Positions 49,943 through 60,703 of a DNA stretch of 64,000 nucleotides are shown one piece after another. The notes below the pieces were generated by a model. It was not told the origin of the DNA. It worked only from the letters and a program-made list of their open reading frames with translations, and made no database searches. The translations under genes were made by a program, and so were the position numbers. Source of the stretch: Lachnospiraceae bacterium (lineage in GTDB: Bacteria; Bacillota; Clostridia; Oscillospirales; CAG-272); the NCBI GenBank assembly GCA_024404495.1, contig JAKSPT010000004.1, positions 1-64,000 of the forward strand, in the 5' to 3' direction. Within the stretch, counting starts at the first letter, position 1, and every line of letters begins with the position of its first letter.

Positions 49943-51862
49943 TCATTTATTCTTTTTCCGGAAGACAGCGTATTCGCCGCCGGCAAGAACGGGGGCGGTC
50001 CCTTCCGGTCCCGTAAGTACCCTGCATCCGTCCGGAAGCGGTACGGGGAACGGTTCTTTACCGAGGTTGACGGCAACGAACAGCGTTTCGGTACCGCCCT
50101 TTCTTTCAAACAGCAGCGCGCCGTTTCTCGCCGTGATCACGCGGAAGATCCCGTCGCGCAGCGCGGGATGCTCCTTTCGGAGCGTGCCGAGGAAGCGATA
50201 ATGCGAAAGGAGCTCTTCGTTTTCTCTGCCCCATGGGAAAGGCAGACGGCAGAAAGGATCGGAGCAGCCCTCAAGCCCCGCTTCATCCCCGTAGTAGACA
50301 GAAGGAACGCCGTACAGCGTGAATTGCAGGAGAGAAGCGATCTTCAGCCGTTTCACGGCAAGCGCCCTGCGTTCCGGAGAAAGACGGTAACGGGAAAGCT
50401 CCTCCTGCGTCATCCGTTCCCGGCTCCCGTCGCCGCCGAGAACGGTAAGGATCCGCTCGGTATCGTGCGAACCGAGCAGGTTCATCAGGCAGTCCGAGAC
50501 CTGCTTCGGATAGGAAGCGTAAAGCCCGGTCACGACCGAGGCGAAGGCTTCTGCGTTTCCGGTCAGCAGGTAGGAAATGATCGCGTCCTTTCCGGGGTAA
50601 TTCATTACCGAATCGAGCTGTCTGCCGCGGAAATAACGTCTTCTCTTTCCGTAAGCGATTTTATCCGCCGCGTTTTCCCATACCTCGCCGATGACGAGAC
50701 CGTCGTTTCCGCTCCCGCGCGCGACGGCAGCGCGGATCGCCTCGATCATACCGTCGTCAAGCTCGTCGGCAACGTCGAGACGGAAGCCGGATACGCCCAT
50801 ATTACAATATTTTTCGACGATGCCGTTTTCCCCGGCGAGATATCCGGTCAGAGACGGAAGATCGCTGCGCAGGCGAGGAAGGATCGGGATGCCCCACCAG
50901 CACTCGTAATCGTCCGGGAAGGAACGGAAGGTAAACCAGTCGGCGTAGGGGGAAGCCTTCGACTGATACGCGCCGACCGTGGGATATTTTCCGTACTTAT
51001 TAAAATATTTGCTGTCGTCACCGGTATGGTTGAAAACGCCGTCGAGGATCACGCGCATCCCGCGTTTTTTTGCTTCGGAAAGAAGAAACGAAAGCGCCTC
51101 CTCCCCGCCGAAGCCGGGATCGACCGTTTCGTAGTCTCCGGTGTCGTATTTATGATTGGAATACGCGGTGAAGATCGGACTTAAATACAGCACGGTCACG
51201 CCGACCGACGCAAGATAATCGAGCTTTTCGGCAGCGCCCCAGAGGGTCCCGCCGAAAAAGTCGTTGTTTCTGATCTCCCCGCCGCGTACCTCGGCATATT
51301 CGGGCAGGTCTCGATCCCAATCGTCGTGATAGACCGCGTCCTCCCTTTTCGGGACGGGACGGGAGCCGCGCGCGAACCGATCGACGAAAATATGGTACAT
51401 GACACCGCCCGGAAACCACTCCGGCGTCCGGAAACCGTCTTCGTAAATGAGAAAGCGGAACGGGCGGCAGCGGGTGGGTTTCAGGACGAAATCAAGCTGG
51501 TTTTCGGTATCGGAATAGCTCTTTTCCCCGCGGTCGAAAACGAGATGCGCGTAGAAAAGACCGCTTTCCTCTCCGGCAAGCAGCTCGGAAAAAGACAGCG
51601 CGGCGCTGAACCGGTCCTCGTCCGCGCCGTATTCCGCGGTAAACGGGACCGACACGGTATCCGTTTCCCCGTCCTTTTTCAGATCGAGAGAAACGCCCCG
51701 GACGCCGAGAAAGCATGGCGTAACGAGAGAGAGCGTCAGCTCGGTCGATTTCGGAAAGGAGGAAAAGAGGGTCGCGTCGGTCAGGCGCTTCCCCTCTCTC
51801 CTCCGTTTTTCGAGCCGGAGCGGATATTCCCGGTCCAGCTCTGCAACGTTTTTCGGCAGCAT
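49943..51862 (-). CDS. GH13 alpha-glucan hydrolase (neopullulanase/cyclomaltodextrinase-like)
   Basis: 639 residues. N-terminal beta domain (about 1-150), then the GH13 barrel with region I DGVFNHTG, region II GFRLDVADEL (nucleophile Asp), region III IGEVWENA (acid/base Glu) and region IV LLGSHDTE (Asp), and a C-terminal beta domain. The domain order and the motif YHIFVDRFARG are typical of cytoplasmic enzymes that cut alpha-1,4 links in short or cyclic maltodextrins. No signal peptide. It starts five bases after glgP, so it probably processes limit dextrins left by the phosphorylase. The SD is weak, so translation is likely coupled. Confidence 0.92.
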   Translation of the reverse strand: MLPKNVAELDREYPLRLEKRRREGKRLTDATLFSSFPKSTELTLSLVTPCFLGVRGVSLDLKKDGETDTVSVPFTAEYGADEDRFSAALSFSELLAGEESGLFYAHLVFDRGEKSYSDTENQLDFVLKPTRCRPFRFLIYEDGFRTPEWFPGGVMYHIFVDRFARGSRPVPKREDAVYHDDWDRDLPEYAEVRGGEIRNNDFFGGTLWGAAEKLDYLASVGVTVLYLSPIFTAYSNHKYDTGDYETVDPGFGGEEALSFLLSEAKKRGMRVILDGVFNHTGDDSKYFNKYGKYPTVGAYQSKASPYADWFTFRSFPDDYECWWGIPILPRLRSDLPSLTGYLAGENGIVEKYCNMGVSGFRLDVADELDDGMIEAIRAAVARGSGNDGLVIGEVWENAADKIAYGKRRRYFRGRQLDSVMNYPGKDAIISYLLTGNAEAFASVVTGLYASYPKQVSDCLMNLLGSHDTERILTVLGGDGSRERMTQEELSRYRLSPERRALAVKRLKIASLLQFTLYGVPSVYYGDEAGLEGCSDPFCRLPFPWGRENEELLSHYRFLGTLRKEHPALRDGIFRVITARNGALLFERKGGTETLFVAVNLGKEPFPVPLPDGCRVLTGPEGTAPVLAGGEYAVFRKKNK

Positions 51863-51867
51863 ATCGT

Positions 51868-54306
51868 TTATTTACGGGTGATCGGCTTGATGTGCCAGAT
51901 ATTGTCGGCGTATTCCCGGATGCATCGGTCTGCGGTGAAGATCCCCGCGGACGCGATATTGATCAGCGACATCCGGTTCCACTTTTCGCGGTCCTCGTAA
52001 TCACGGAAGACACGGAGCTTGGTCTCACGGTAGGAATCAAAGTCGGCAAGGCAGAAATAAGGGTCCGCGATGCCGGTACCCGCGATCAGATAGCGGGCGA
52101 TGTTGCTGAACGATTCCCCGGCGAAGCCGATATTCAGACGTTCGATGATGCGGCGTAGGCGCTCGTTTCCGGCGTAGATTTCGGCGGAACGGTAGCCCTT
52201 GATCCACAGGTCCTCGACCTCTTTGCTGTTCAGACCGAAGATATACATATTCTCGGGTCCGGTCGCCGCCTGCATTTCGACGTTCGCGCCGTCGAGCGTG
52301 CCGACGGTCAGCGCGCCGTTGATCATCAGCTTCATACAGCCGGTACCGCTCGCTTCCTTGCCCGCGAGCGAGATCTGCTCGGAGATCTCGGCGGCGGGAA
52401 CGAGAGCTTCCGCCATCGTCACGTTGTAATCCTCAAGGAAGACGACGCGGAGCTTTTGGCGTACGACGGGGTCGGCTTCGATCTCCTTGCCGAGCATACA
52501 AATGAGACGGATGATCTCCTTCGCCATCTGATAGCCCGGAGCCGCCTTTGCGCCGAAGAGATAGGTGCGGGGGCGGATCGGCAGATCGGGATGATCCTTG
52601 ATATCGAGGTAAATGCCGATGATGTTCAGCACGTTGAGAAGCTGACGCTTGTATTCGTGGAGACGCTTGATCTGCACGTCGAACACCGAATCCGGGTCGA
52701 TTGCGATCCCGCGCTGCTTCGCCATCAGATCGGAGAAGCGGCACTTGTTGTCCCGCTTGATGCGGTCAAGACGGTCGAGCACCATCAGATCGAAAGCGTA
52801 ATCCCGGAAACCGGAAAGCTTTTCGGGCTGCATTCTGTAATCCGGTCCGATCGTATCGTCAAGGAGAGCGGCAAGACCGGGGTTGGAGGCGCAGAGCCAG
52901 CGGCGGTGCGCGATACCGTTGGTCACGTTCCCGAAGCGTTCGGGATACATTTTATAAAAGTCCTTGAACACGCTTTCCTTCAGGATATCGGAGTGCATCT
53001 TCGAGACGCCGTTGACCGAATGGGAGCCGATGATCGAAAGGTTTGCCATACGGACCCTGCCGTAGCCGATCACGCTCATTCTCGAAATGCGGTCCCAGTC
53101 GCCGGTGAAGGCGTTCCACGCGTCGCGGCAGAAGCGCTCGTTGATCTCCTTCACGATCATGTGGATACGCGGCAGCTTGAGCGCGAAGAGGTCCTCGCTC
53201 CACGTTTCCAGCGCCTCGGGCATAACGGTGTGGTTGGTGTAGGAGCAGACCTTCACGACGGTGTCCCACGCCTTTTCCCACGAGAAGAACCAGTCGTCCA
53301 TCAGCACGCGCATCAGCTCGGGAATGCAGAGCGCGGGATGGGTATCGTTCAGATGGATCGCGACCTTGTCGGCAAGATTTTCGAGCGTGCCGTAAACGGC
53401 GTAATGGTCGCGGATGATGCTCTGAATAGAAGCCGAAACGAGGAAATACTGCTGCGTCAGACGGAGCAGCTTGCCCTCGGTATGGTTATCCGAGGGATAG
53501 AGCACCTTCGAGATGATGTCGGCGTTCGTGCTCTCCTCGAGCGCGCGGGTATACTGTCCCTGCGTGAAAAGACCCATATCGAAGTTATGCATGTCTCTCG
53601 CCTTCCACAGACGCAGACGGCTGACGCCCTCCTCGCTCGCGCCCGAGATCATCATATCGTAAGGAACGGCTTCGACCTCGTCGCAGTTGTCGTACAGGAT
53701 GGTATTGTGTCCGTTCTGCCATTCCTCACGGATATGACCGCCGAAACGGACCTTGAAAACGCGGTCGGTACGCGGCACGAGCCAGACCTCTCCGCCGGGG
53801 AGCCACACGTCGGGCATTTCGATCTGCATCCCGTCGATGATCTTCTGACGGAAGAGACCGTATTCATAGCAGATGGAGAAGCCGGTCGCGGGATAGTTCA
53901 GCGCGGCAAGGGAGTCCATAAAGCAGGCGGCAAGCCGTCCGAGACCGCCGTTGCCGAGACCCGCGTCGGGCTCGCACTCGTAAAGCTCGTCGAGTTCAAA
54001 TCCGAGATCCTTCAGAGCAGTGCGGTATTCCCCGGTCATACCGAGATTATGAAGGTTGGTCTTTAAGGACCTGCCGAGCAGAAACTCCATGCACATATAG
54101 TAAATGCGCTTTCCGCCGACCGCGTTGACCTCGGTCTTGAAGCGGCGGCGGCGCTCGGTCAGAATATCGCGAACCGTCATGGCGCACGCCTTGTACGCCT
54201 GATCGGGCGAAGCCTCGGACGGCATACAGCCGAAATAACGGGAGAGCTTCATCTCGATCTGTTCTCTGATCGCTTCGGAAGTGAATTCGGTAATGGAATT
54301 GTTCAT
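51868..54306 (-). CDS. glgP: Glycogen/alpha-glucan phosphorylase
   Basis: 812 residues from the ATG at 54306, the usual length; a possible ATG 12 codons earlier adds no conserved residues. GT35 family: EPDAGLGNGGLGRLAACFMDSLA near the N-terminus, AIHLNDTHPAL, and the pyridoxal-phosphate site EASGTGCMKLMINGALTVGTLDGANVE containing the cofactor Lys. A Cys replaces the commoner Asn in SGTGNMK; the Lys is intact. It releases glucose-1-phosphate from glycogen ends. Encoded between glgA and the GH13 enzyme in the same direction. Confidence 0.96.
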   Translation of the reverse strand: MNNSITEFTSEAIREQIEMKLSRYFGCMPSEASPDQAYKACAMTVRDILTERRRRFKTEVNAVGGKRIYYMCMEFLLGRSLKTNLHNLGMTGEYRTALKDLGFELDELYECEPDAGLGNGGLGRLAACFMDSLAALNYPATGFSICYEYGLFRQKIIDGMQIEMPDVWLPGGEVWLVPRTDRVFKVRFGGHIREEWQNGHNTILYDNCDEVEAVPYDMMISGASEEGVSRLRLWKARDMHNFDMGLFTQGQYTRALEESTNADIISKVLYPSDNHTEGKLLRLTQQYFLVSASIQSIIRDHYAVYGTLENLADKVAIHLNDTHPALCIPELMRVLMDDWFFSWEKAWDTVVKVCSYTNHTVMPEALETWSEDLFALKLPRIHMIVKEINERFCRDAWNAFTGDWDRISRMSVIGYGRVRMANLSIIGSHSVNGVSKMHSDILKESVFKDFYKMYPERFGNVTNGIAHRRWLCASNPGLAALLDDTIGPDYRMQPEKLSGFRDYAFDLMVLDRLDRIKRDNKCRFSDLMAKQRGIAIDPDSVFDVQIKRLHEYKRQLLNVLNIIGIYLDIKDHPDLPIRPRTYLFGAKAAPGYQMAKEIIRLICMLGKEIEADPVVRQKLRVVFLEDYNVTMAEALVPAAEISEQISLAGKEASGTGCMKLMINGALTVGTLDGANVEMQAATGPENMYIFGLNSKEVEDLWIKGYRSAEIYAGNERLRRIIERLNIGFAGESFSNIARYLIAGTGIADPYFCLADFDSYRETKLRVFRDYEDREKWNRMSLINIASAGIFTADRCIREYADNIWHIKPITRK

Positions 54307-54372
54307 CGGTAAATCAAGCCTTTCCTTTGCATCCCTTCCCAATCACCCGGAAGGGAGCGTGTTCATTTTCGG

Positions 54373-55818
54373 TCAGAGACCGAGATAGAGCGATTCGTAC
54401 CGCTCCGCCGATTTCTTCCACGAGAAATCGGTGCCCATCGCAAGGCGGATCGCCGTGCCGCGGGTCTTTTTATCTTCCCAGATCGCAAGCGCACGGGTCA
54501 CGGCGTAATAGAGATCGGAGGGATCGTAATTCGCGAAGGTCACGCCGTTTCCGACCAGCTTCCCTTCCTCCTCGTGGAAGGGCGCGATCGAGTCGGCAAG
54601 ACCGCCGGTCTCTCTGACGACCGGAAGCGCACCGTAACGGGAGGCGATCATCTGCGCAAGACCGCAGGGCTCGCTCTTCGACGGCATAATGAAGATATCG
54701 CCCGCCGCGTAGATCTCCTTCGAGAGGTTGCGGTCGTACGCGATCAGAGCGCGGACGCGGTCGGGATATTTTCCTTCCAGATAACGGAAGTACTGCTCGA
54801 AGCGCGCTTCTCCCTTGCCGAGAACGACGAACTGGACGTTCTTTTCGGCAACGAGTCCTTCCAGCATCGGCTCAACGATCTCAAGCCCCTTATGGGAGGC
54901 AAGACGGGTGATCATAAAGAGCAGAGGCGTGTCGGGATCGTCGGGAAGATTCAGCTTGTCACGCAGCGCCGTGCGGCAGCGCTTCTTATTGGCAAACAGC
55001 TTTGCCGTATAGTGGGAGGGGATGACCGGGTCGGTCTGCGGATCGTAGAAGGCGGTGTCGATACCGTTGAGGATGCCGCTGACCTTCGCGGAATTCGCGT
55101 TGATGATCCCTTCCAGACCGTGAGCAAAAGCGGGATCGCGGATCTCTTTCGCGTAGCGCGGGCTGACCGTCGTCACTCTGTCGGCACAAACGATCGCGCC
55201 CTTCATCAGATTGATGCAGCCGTCGTACTCCACGATCGGCTTTTCTCTCTCGGAAAGCGCGAAGACGTCGCCGAGGATCTCAAATCCGTACTTGCCCTGA
55301 TACTCGATATTATGGATCGTAAAGATCGCCTTGATATCATAATACGGCGCATAGCGGAAAACGGTCTTCAGATAGACCACCGAAAGCGCGCTCTGCCAAT
55401 CGTTCGCGTGGAGGATATCCGGGTACCAGCCGAGGCGTTCCATCATCGCGAGGACCGCCATGCAGAAATACGCGTAACGCTCACCGTCGTCGTACTGACC
55501 GTAGAGCACGCCGCCGCGCTTGAAATAGTATTCGTTGTCAATGAAATAATATTTGACGCCGTCCTTCACGAGCGACCACACGCCGCAGTACTGATTGCGC
55601 CACGCGAGCGGAACGTAAAATTCGATCTCCTTCGTCATCGCGCTCCTCCACTTTTCGGGGATCGCGTCGTACAGAGGCATCACGCAGCGGACGGGATAAT
55701 CCGCGCCGCCGTTTCTTTCGGCAAGCGCCGCGGGCAGAGAGCCCATCACGTCACCGAGTCCGCCGGTCGCGGCGAACGGCATGATCTCGGCGCCGACAAA
55801 CAATATTTTCTGATCCAT
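54373..55818 (-). CDS. glgA: Glycogen synthase (GT5)
   Basis: 481 residues, normal length; AAAGG before the ATG. GT5 motifs: the N-terminal glycine loop TGGLGDV, HANDWQSAL, the TVSPRYAKEI segment and the C-terminal PSKSEPCGLAQM E-x7-E donor site. It adds glucose from ADP-glucose to glycogen. Oddity: the N-terminal motif reads AATGGL where the textbook enzyme has KTGGL, so the Lys that contacts ADP-glucose in E. coli is Ala. Followed by glgP 66 bases later. A foldback element and a terminator separate it from glgCD upstream. Confidence 0.96.
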   Translation of the reverse strand: MDQKILFVGAEIMPFAATGGLGDVMGSLPAALAERNGGADYPVRCVMPLYDAIPEKWRSAMTKEIEFYVPLAWRNQYCGVWSLVKDGVKYYFIDNEYYFKRGGVLYGQYDDGERYAYFCMAVLAMMERLGWYPDILHANDWQSALSVVYLKTVFRYAPYYDIKAIFTIHNIEYQGKYGFEILGDVFALSEREKPIVEYDGCINLMKGAIVCADRVTTVSPRYAKEIRDPAFAHGLEGIINANSAKVSGILNGIDTAFYDPQTDPVIPSHYTAKLFANKKRCRTALRDKLNLPDDPDTPLLFMITRLASHKGLEIVEPMLEGLVAEKNVQFVVLGKGEARFEQYFRYLEGKYPDRVRALIAYDRNLSKEIYAAGDIFIMPSKSEPCGLAQMIASRYGALPVVRETGGLADSIAPFHEEEGKLVGNGVTFANYDPSDLYYAVTRALAIWEDKKTRGTAIRLAMGTDFSWKKSAERYESLYLGL

Positions 55819-55841
55819 TTGTTCAAACCTTTCTTTCTGAA

Positions 55842-56004
55842 GGGGACCTCTGAATATTCAGCGTGTGCCGAGCGGCGAGAAGATTTTTCGACAGTCTAAA
55901 CAAAAATTCGCACGCATAATGGCAATCTCTGCGAAGAATTTTTGTGACGAATGACGGAAAAGATTCCGTCGATTCGGTGCGCGATGAATTTTTAGAGGTT
56001 CCCC
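55842..56004. repeat. MITE-like foldback element between glgD and glgA
   Basis: About 163 bases that are nearly self-complementary. The left end GGGGACCTCTGAATATTCA pairs with the right end TGAATTTTTAGAGGTTCCCC. Inner arms also pair, with AAAAATTCG at about 55903-55911 against GAATTTTT at about 55935-55942, leaving a short loop near 55920. The arms match imperfectly, so the pair is old or selected for structure. No ORF inside. It fits a miniature inverted-repeat element, or an RNA structure in the space ahead of glgA. I saw no second copy. Confidence 0.6.
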
Positions 56005-56015
56005 GAATCCATTCC

Positions 56016-56056
56016 CGGAAAAACGGTAAAACGGCGCGGGAAAAGCGCCGTTTTAC
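56016..56056 (-). terminator. Terminator after glgD
   Basis: GTAAAACGGCGC (56026-56037) pairs perfectly with GCGCCGTTTTAC (56045-56056); on the minus strand CGTTTTTCC follows. It ends the glgB-glgC-glgD unit 16 bases after the glgD stop. Confidence 0.85.
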
Positions 56057-56071
56057 GAACGCAGGCCGATA

Positions 56072-57205
56072 TCAGACCATCGTGCCCTTCGGCAGGAAGT
56101 ACGGTCTTTCCTCACAGCCCGAGAGCATTCTGCCGTCTTTGATCACCGCGTTCTTATCGGTGATGACGCAATTGAGCAGAACGTCGGCTCCCGTATAGGT
56201 ATCTTGCATCAGGATGCTGTTGCGGATCGTGGTTCCCTTTCCGACCTTACAGCCTCGGAAGATGATCGAATTCTCGACCGTTCCTTCGATCACGCAGCCG
56301 TCGGCAATATAGGAGTTGGTGACCTTCGAGCCTTCGAGATAATGGGTCGGCGCGGAGTTGCGGACCTTGGTGTAGATCGGACGGTTTCCGACCTCGAAGA
56401 TTCCCTTGCGGAATTCGGGATCGAGCAGCGTCATATTCGCGCGGAAGTAGGACGCCATCGAGGAGATCATGCAGTATTTGCCCTCGAAGCGGTACGCGAA
56501 GAAGCGCTTGGAAAGACGGTCACGGTAAATGACGTCGCGGAAGAAGTGGCTGTCGCCGTGCGCCATCGCGTCGCGGACGATGCCGAGCAGATAGGTGCGC
56601 TTCATCAGCATGAAGTTGGTGGAAATGTTGATATTTCCCTTTTCGCCGTCGTACTCGGAGCAGTCGATGATCCTGCCCTCGTCGTCGGCGCGGATGACGT
56701 GGATGTGATTGGAAAGCTCTTCCTTTTCGGAATTCGCCTTCACGGTCACGATCGTGATATCCGCCTCGGTGCGGATATGCTGCTTCATCACGTCGTTCCA
56801 GTCAAGATTGCAGACGATATCCGAGTCGCTGAGGACGATATATTCCTCGGTGGCGCGGGAAAGGAAGTTGGTCGTTCCCATCAGCGCCTCGAGGCGGGTG
56901 GTGTAAACCTTGCCGGACGCGCTGTTCTCAAACGCGGTGATGAAGGGAGAGAGGATGCGGATACCGCCCGAGCGGCGGGCGAGGTCCCAGTCCTTTCCGG
57001 TGCCGATGTGGTCGATCAGCGACTGGTAGTTATAATGGGTGATGATGCCGACGTTGGTGATGTCGGCGTTGACGAGGTTGGAAAGCGGAAAGTCGATCAG
57101 ACGGTAGCGGCAGCCGAAGGGGACCGATGCCATCGTGCGCATCTCGGTCAGTTCGGGCAGCGAAGCGTCGTGGATGTTTGAAAAAATCAGAGCGGCAGCG
57201 TTCAT
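56072..57205 (-). CDS. glgD: GlgD, ADP-glucose pyrophosphorylase partner subunit
   Basis: 377 residues. Nucleotidyltransferase fold with the diverged N-terminal loop [20 protein letters not shown] in place of the GGQGSRL loop, then RTMASVPFGCRYRLIDFPLSN. A left-handed beta-helix fills the C-terminus. This loss of the catalytic glycine loop is typical of GlgD, which works with GlgC as a mixed enzyme and tunes its activity. Its ATG overlaps the glgC stop (TAATG). Confidence 0.95.
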   Translation of the reverse strand: MNAAALIFSNIHDASLPELTEMRTMASVPFGCRYRLIDFPLSNLVNADITNVGIITHYNYQSLIDHIGTGKDWDLARRSGGIRILSPFITAFENSASGKVYTTRLEALMGTTNFLSRATEEYIVLSDSDIVCNLDWNDVMKQHIRTEADITIVTVKANSEKEELSNHIHVIRADDEGRIIDCSEYDGEKGNINISTNFMLMKRTYLLGIVRDAMAHGDSHFFRDVIYRDRLSKRFFAYRFEGKYCMISSMASYFRANMTLLDPEFRKGIFEVGNRPIYTKVRNSAPTHYLEGSKVTNSYIADGCVIEGTVENSIIFRGCKVGKGTTIRNSILMQDTYTGADVLLNCVITDKNAVIKDGRMLSGCEERPYFLPKGTMV

Positions 57206-58407
57206 TATTCGTTATCCCCCTTTACGTTCTCGGTGATCATCTGTCCTTCGCCGGTCACGGTTCCGTCCGCGAAGGCGATGCCCGCGGCGGCAACGGTGAC
57301 CTTTCCGGAACCGGCGTTTTCCTTACCGATCTTCGCGTTCTTACCGACCGTGACGCCGGAATCAAGGATGCAGTAGCTGACCTCGGCACCCTCGCCGATC
57401 ACGACATCGGACATGATGACGGAATCACGCACGACGGCGCCGGGCATGACCTTGACGCCCGAGCCGAGGACGGAATGGATGACCGTTCCGTAGATCTCAC
57501 AGCCGTCGGTGGCGAGAGAGTCGACCACCTGCGCGTCTGCGCTGATATACTGCGGCGGACGGGTCTCGTGGCGGGAGAAGATGCGCCACGTCGTATCGTT
57601 GAGGTTCAGAACGGGGTTCTTTCCGAGCAGATCCATATTGGATTCCCAGAGAGAGGAAATCGTTCCGACGTCCTTCCAGTAGCCCGAGAAGGGATAAGCG
57701 AACATCTTCTGCCCGTCGGCAAGCATCTTCGGAATCACGTTCTTGCCGAAGTCGTTGAAGGAGTTCGGATCGTTTTCGTCGTCGGTCAGATAGGAGACGA
57801 GCTTCTCCTTCGAGAAGACGTAGATGCCCATCGAAGCGAGCGTGCTCTTCGGCTGCTTCGGCTTTTCCTCAAAGTCGTAGATCCTGCCGTCGCCGTCGGC
57901 GCTCATAATGCCGAAGCGGCTTGCTTCCTCGATCGGCACGTTGATGACGGCGATGGTGCAGTCCGCGCCCTTTTCCTTATGGAAGCGGAGCATCGCGTCG
58001 TAATCCATCTTATAGATATGGTCACCCGAAAGGATGAGAACGTAATCGGCGTCATAGCGTTCGATAAAGCCGATGTTCTGATAGATGGCGTTTGCGGTGC
58101 CCTTATACCAGTCGGCACTGCCCTGACGCTGATAGGGCGGCAGGATCTTGACGCCGCCGTAGGCGCGGTCAAGGTCCCACGGCAGACCGTTGCCGATGTA
58201 ATCGTTCAGGATCAGCGGCTGATACTGCGTCAGAACGCCGACGGTGTCCACGCCGGAATTGATGCAGTTGGAAAGCGGGAAGTCAATGATGCGGTATTTG
58301 CCGCCGAAAGGAACGGCAGGTTTGGCGTTCTTTCCGGTCAGGGCGTACAGACGGCTGCCCTGTCCGCCCGCGAGGAGCATTGCGACGCATTCTTTTTTCT
58401 TGATCAT
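57205..58407 (-). CDS. glgC: Glucose-1-phosphate adenylyltransferase (ADP-glucose pyrophosphorylase)
   Basis: 400 residues. Catalytic loop [33 protein letters not shown] with the substrate-binding Lys, [22 protein letters not shown] and a C-terminal left-handed helix ([13 protein letters not shown]). It makes ADP-glucose from glucose-1-phosphate and ATP, the committed step of glycogen synthesis. GGAGGAAATCGTGCA precedes the ATG. Lies 30 bases after glgB and is coupled to glgD. Confidence 0.96.
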   Translation of the reverse strand: MIKKKECVAMLLAGGQGSRLYALTGKNAKPAVPFGGKYRIIDFPLSNCINSGVDTVGVLTQYQPLILNDYIGNGLPWDLDRAYGGVKILPPYQRQGSADWYKGTANAIYQNIGFIERYDADYVLILSGDHIYKMDYDAMLRFHKEKGADCTIAVINVPIEEASRFGIMSADGDGRIYDFEEKPKQPKSTLASMGIYVFSKEKLVSYLTDDENDPNSFNDFGKNVIPKMLADGQKMFAYPFSGYWKDVGTISSLWESNMDLLGKNPVLNLNDTTWRIFSRHETRPPQYISADAQVVDSLATDGCEIYGTVIHSVLGSGVKVMPGAVVRDSVIMSDVVIGEGAEVSYCILDSGVTVGKNAKIGKENAGSGKVTVAAAGIAFADGTVTGEGQMITENVKGDNE

Positions 58408-58437
58408 TGCACGATTTCCTCCGTTTATATTGATTCG

Positions 58438-60345
<1,908 letters not shown>

Positions 60346-60379
60346 ACGTCACACCCCCTATACTGAATTTACATTCTAT

Positions 60380-60408
60380 ATTATACTACCAACAGGCGTT
60401 TTTTTCAA
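60380..60408 (-). promoter_or_regulatory. Promoter of the glgBCD operon
   Basis: Minus strand TTGAAA (60403-60408) and TATAAT (60380-60385), 17-bp spacing, about 35 bases before the glgB start region. The rest of the 358-base gap up to 60704 holds only the divergent promoter and AT-rich sequence. Confidence 0.82.
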
Positions 60409-60622
60409 GTCCTCTTCCGATCTTTCAGGGAAATCCACGATTTTCACAAAAATGCTTTCCGCATTTTGTCATCCTCCGTTTGCTTGAACAAGAAGAAGCA
60501 CCATACCGCCCTTTTCGTGCAACCTGCATAAGAACTTTTTCGGATTTTGTACTATTTGACAGCACCGTGTTCCGCAGCAGGAATACCGACCGTTATTTTC
60601 AATAGAGTTTTCAAGAAACCCA

Positions 60623-60651
60623 TTGACGAACCTCTATTCCTGTGTTACAAT
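60623..60651 (+). promoter_or_regulatory. Promoter of the large surface-protein gene
   Basis: TTGACG (60623-60628) and TACAAT (60646-60651), 17-bp spacing, about 53 bases before the ATG at 60704. Confidence 0.85.
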
Positions 60652-60703
60652 AGCAGTAAAGTCCGAAACTATATCCAACGGACAAAAATAATAGGAGGCT
60701 ATT

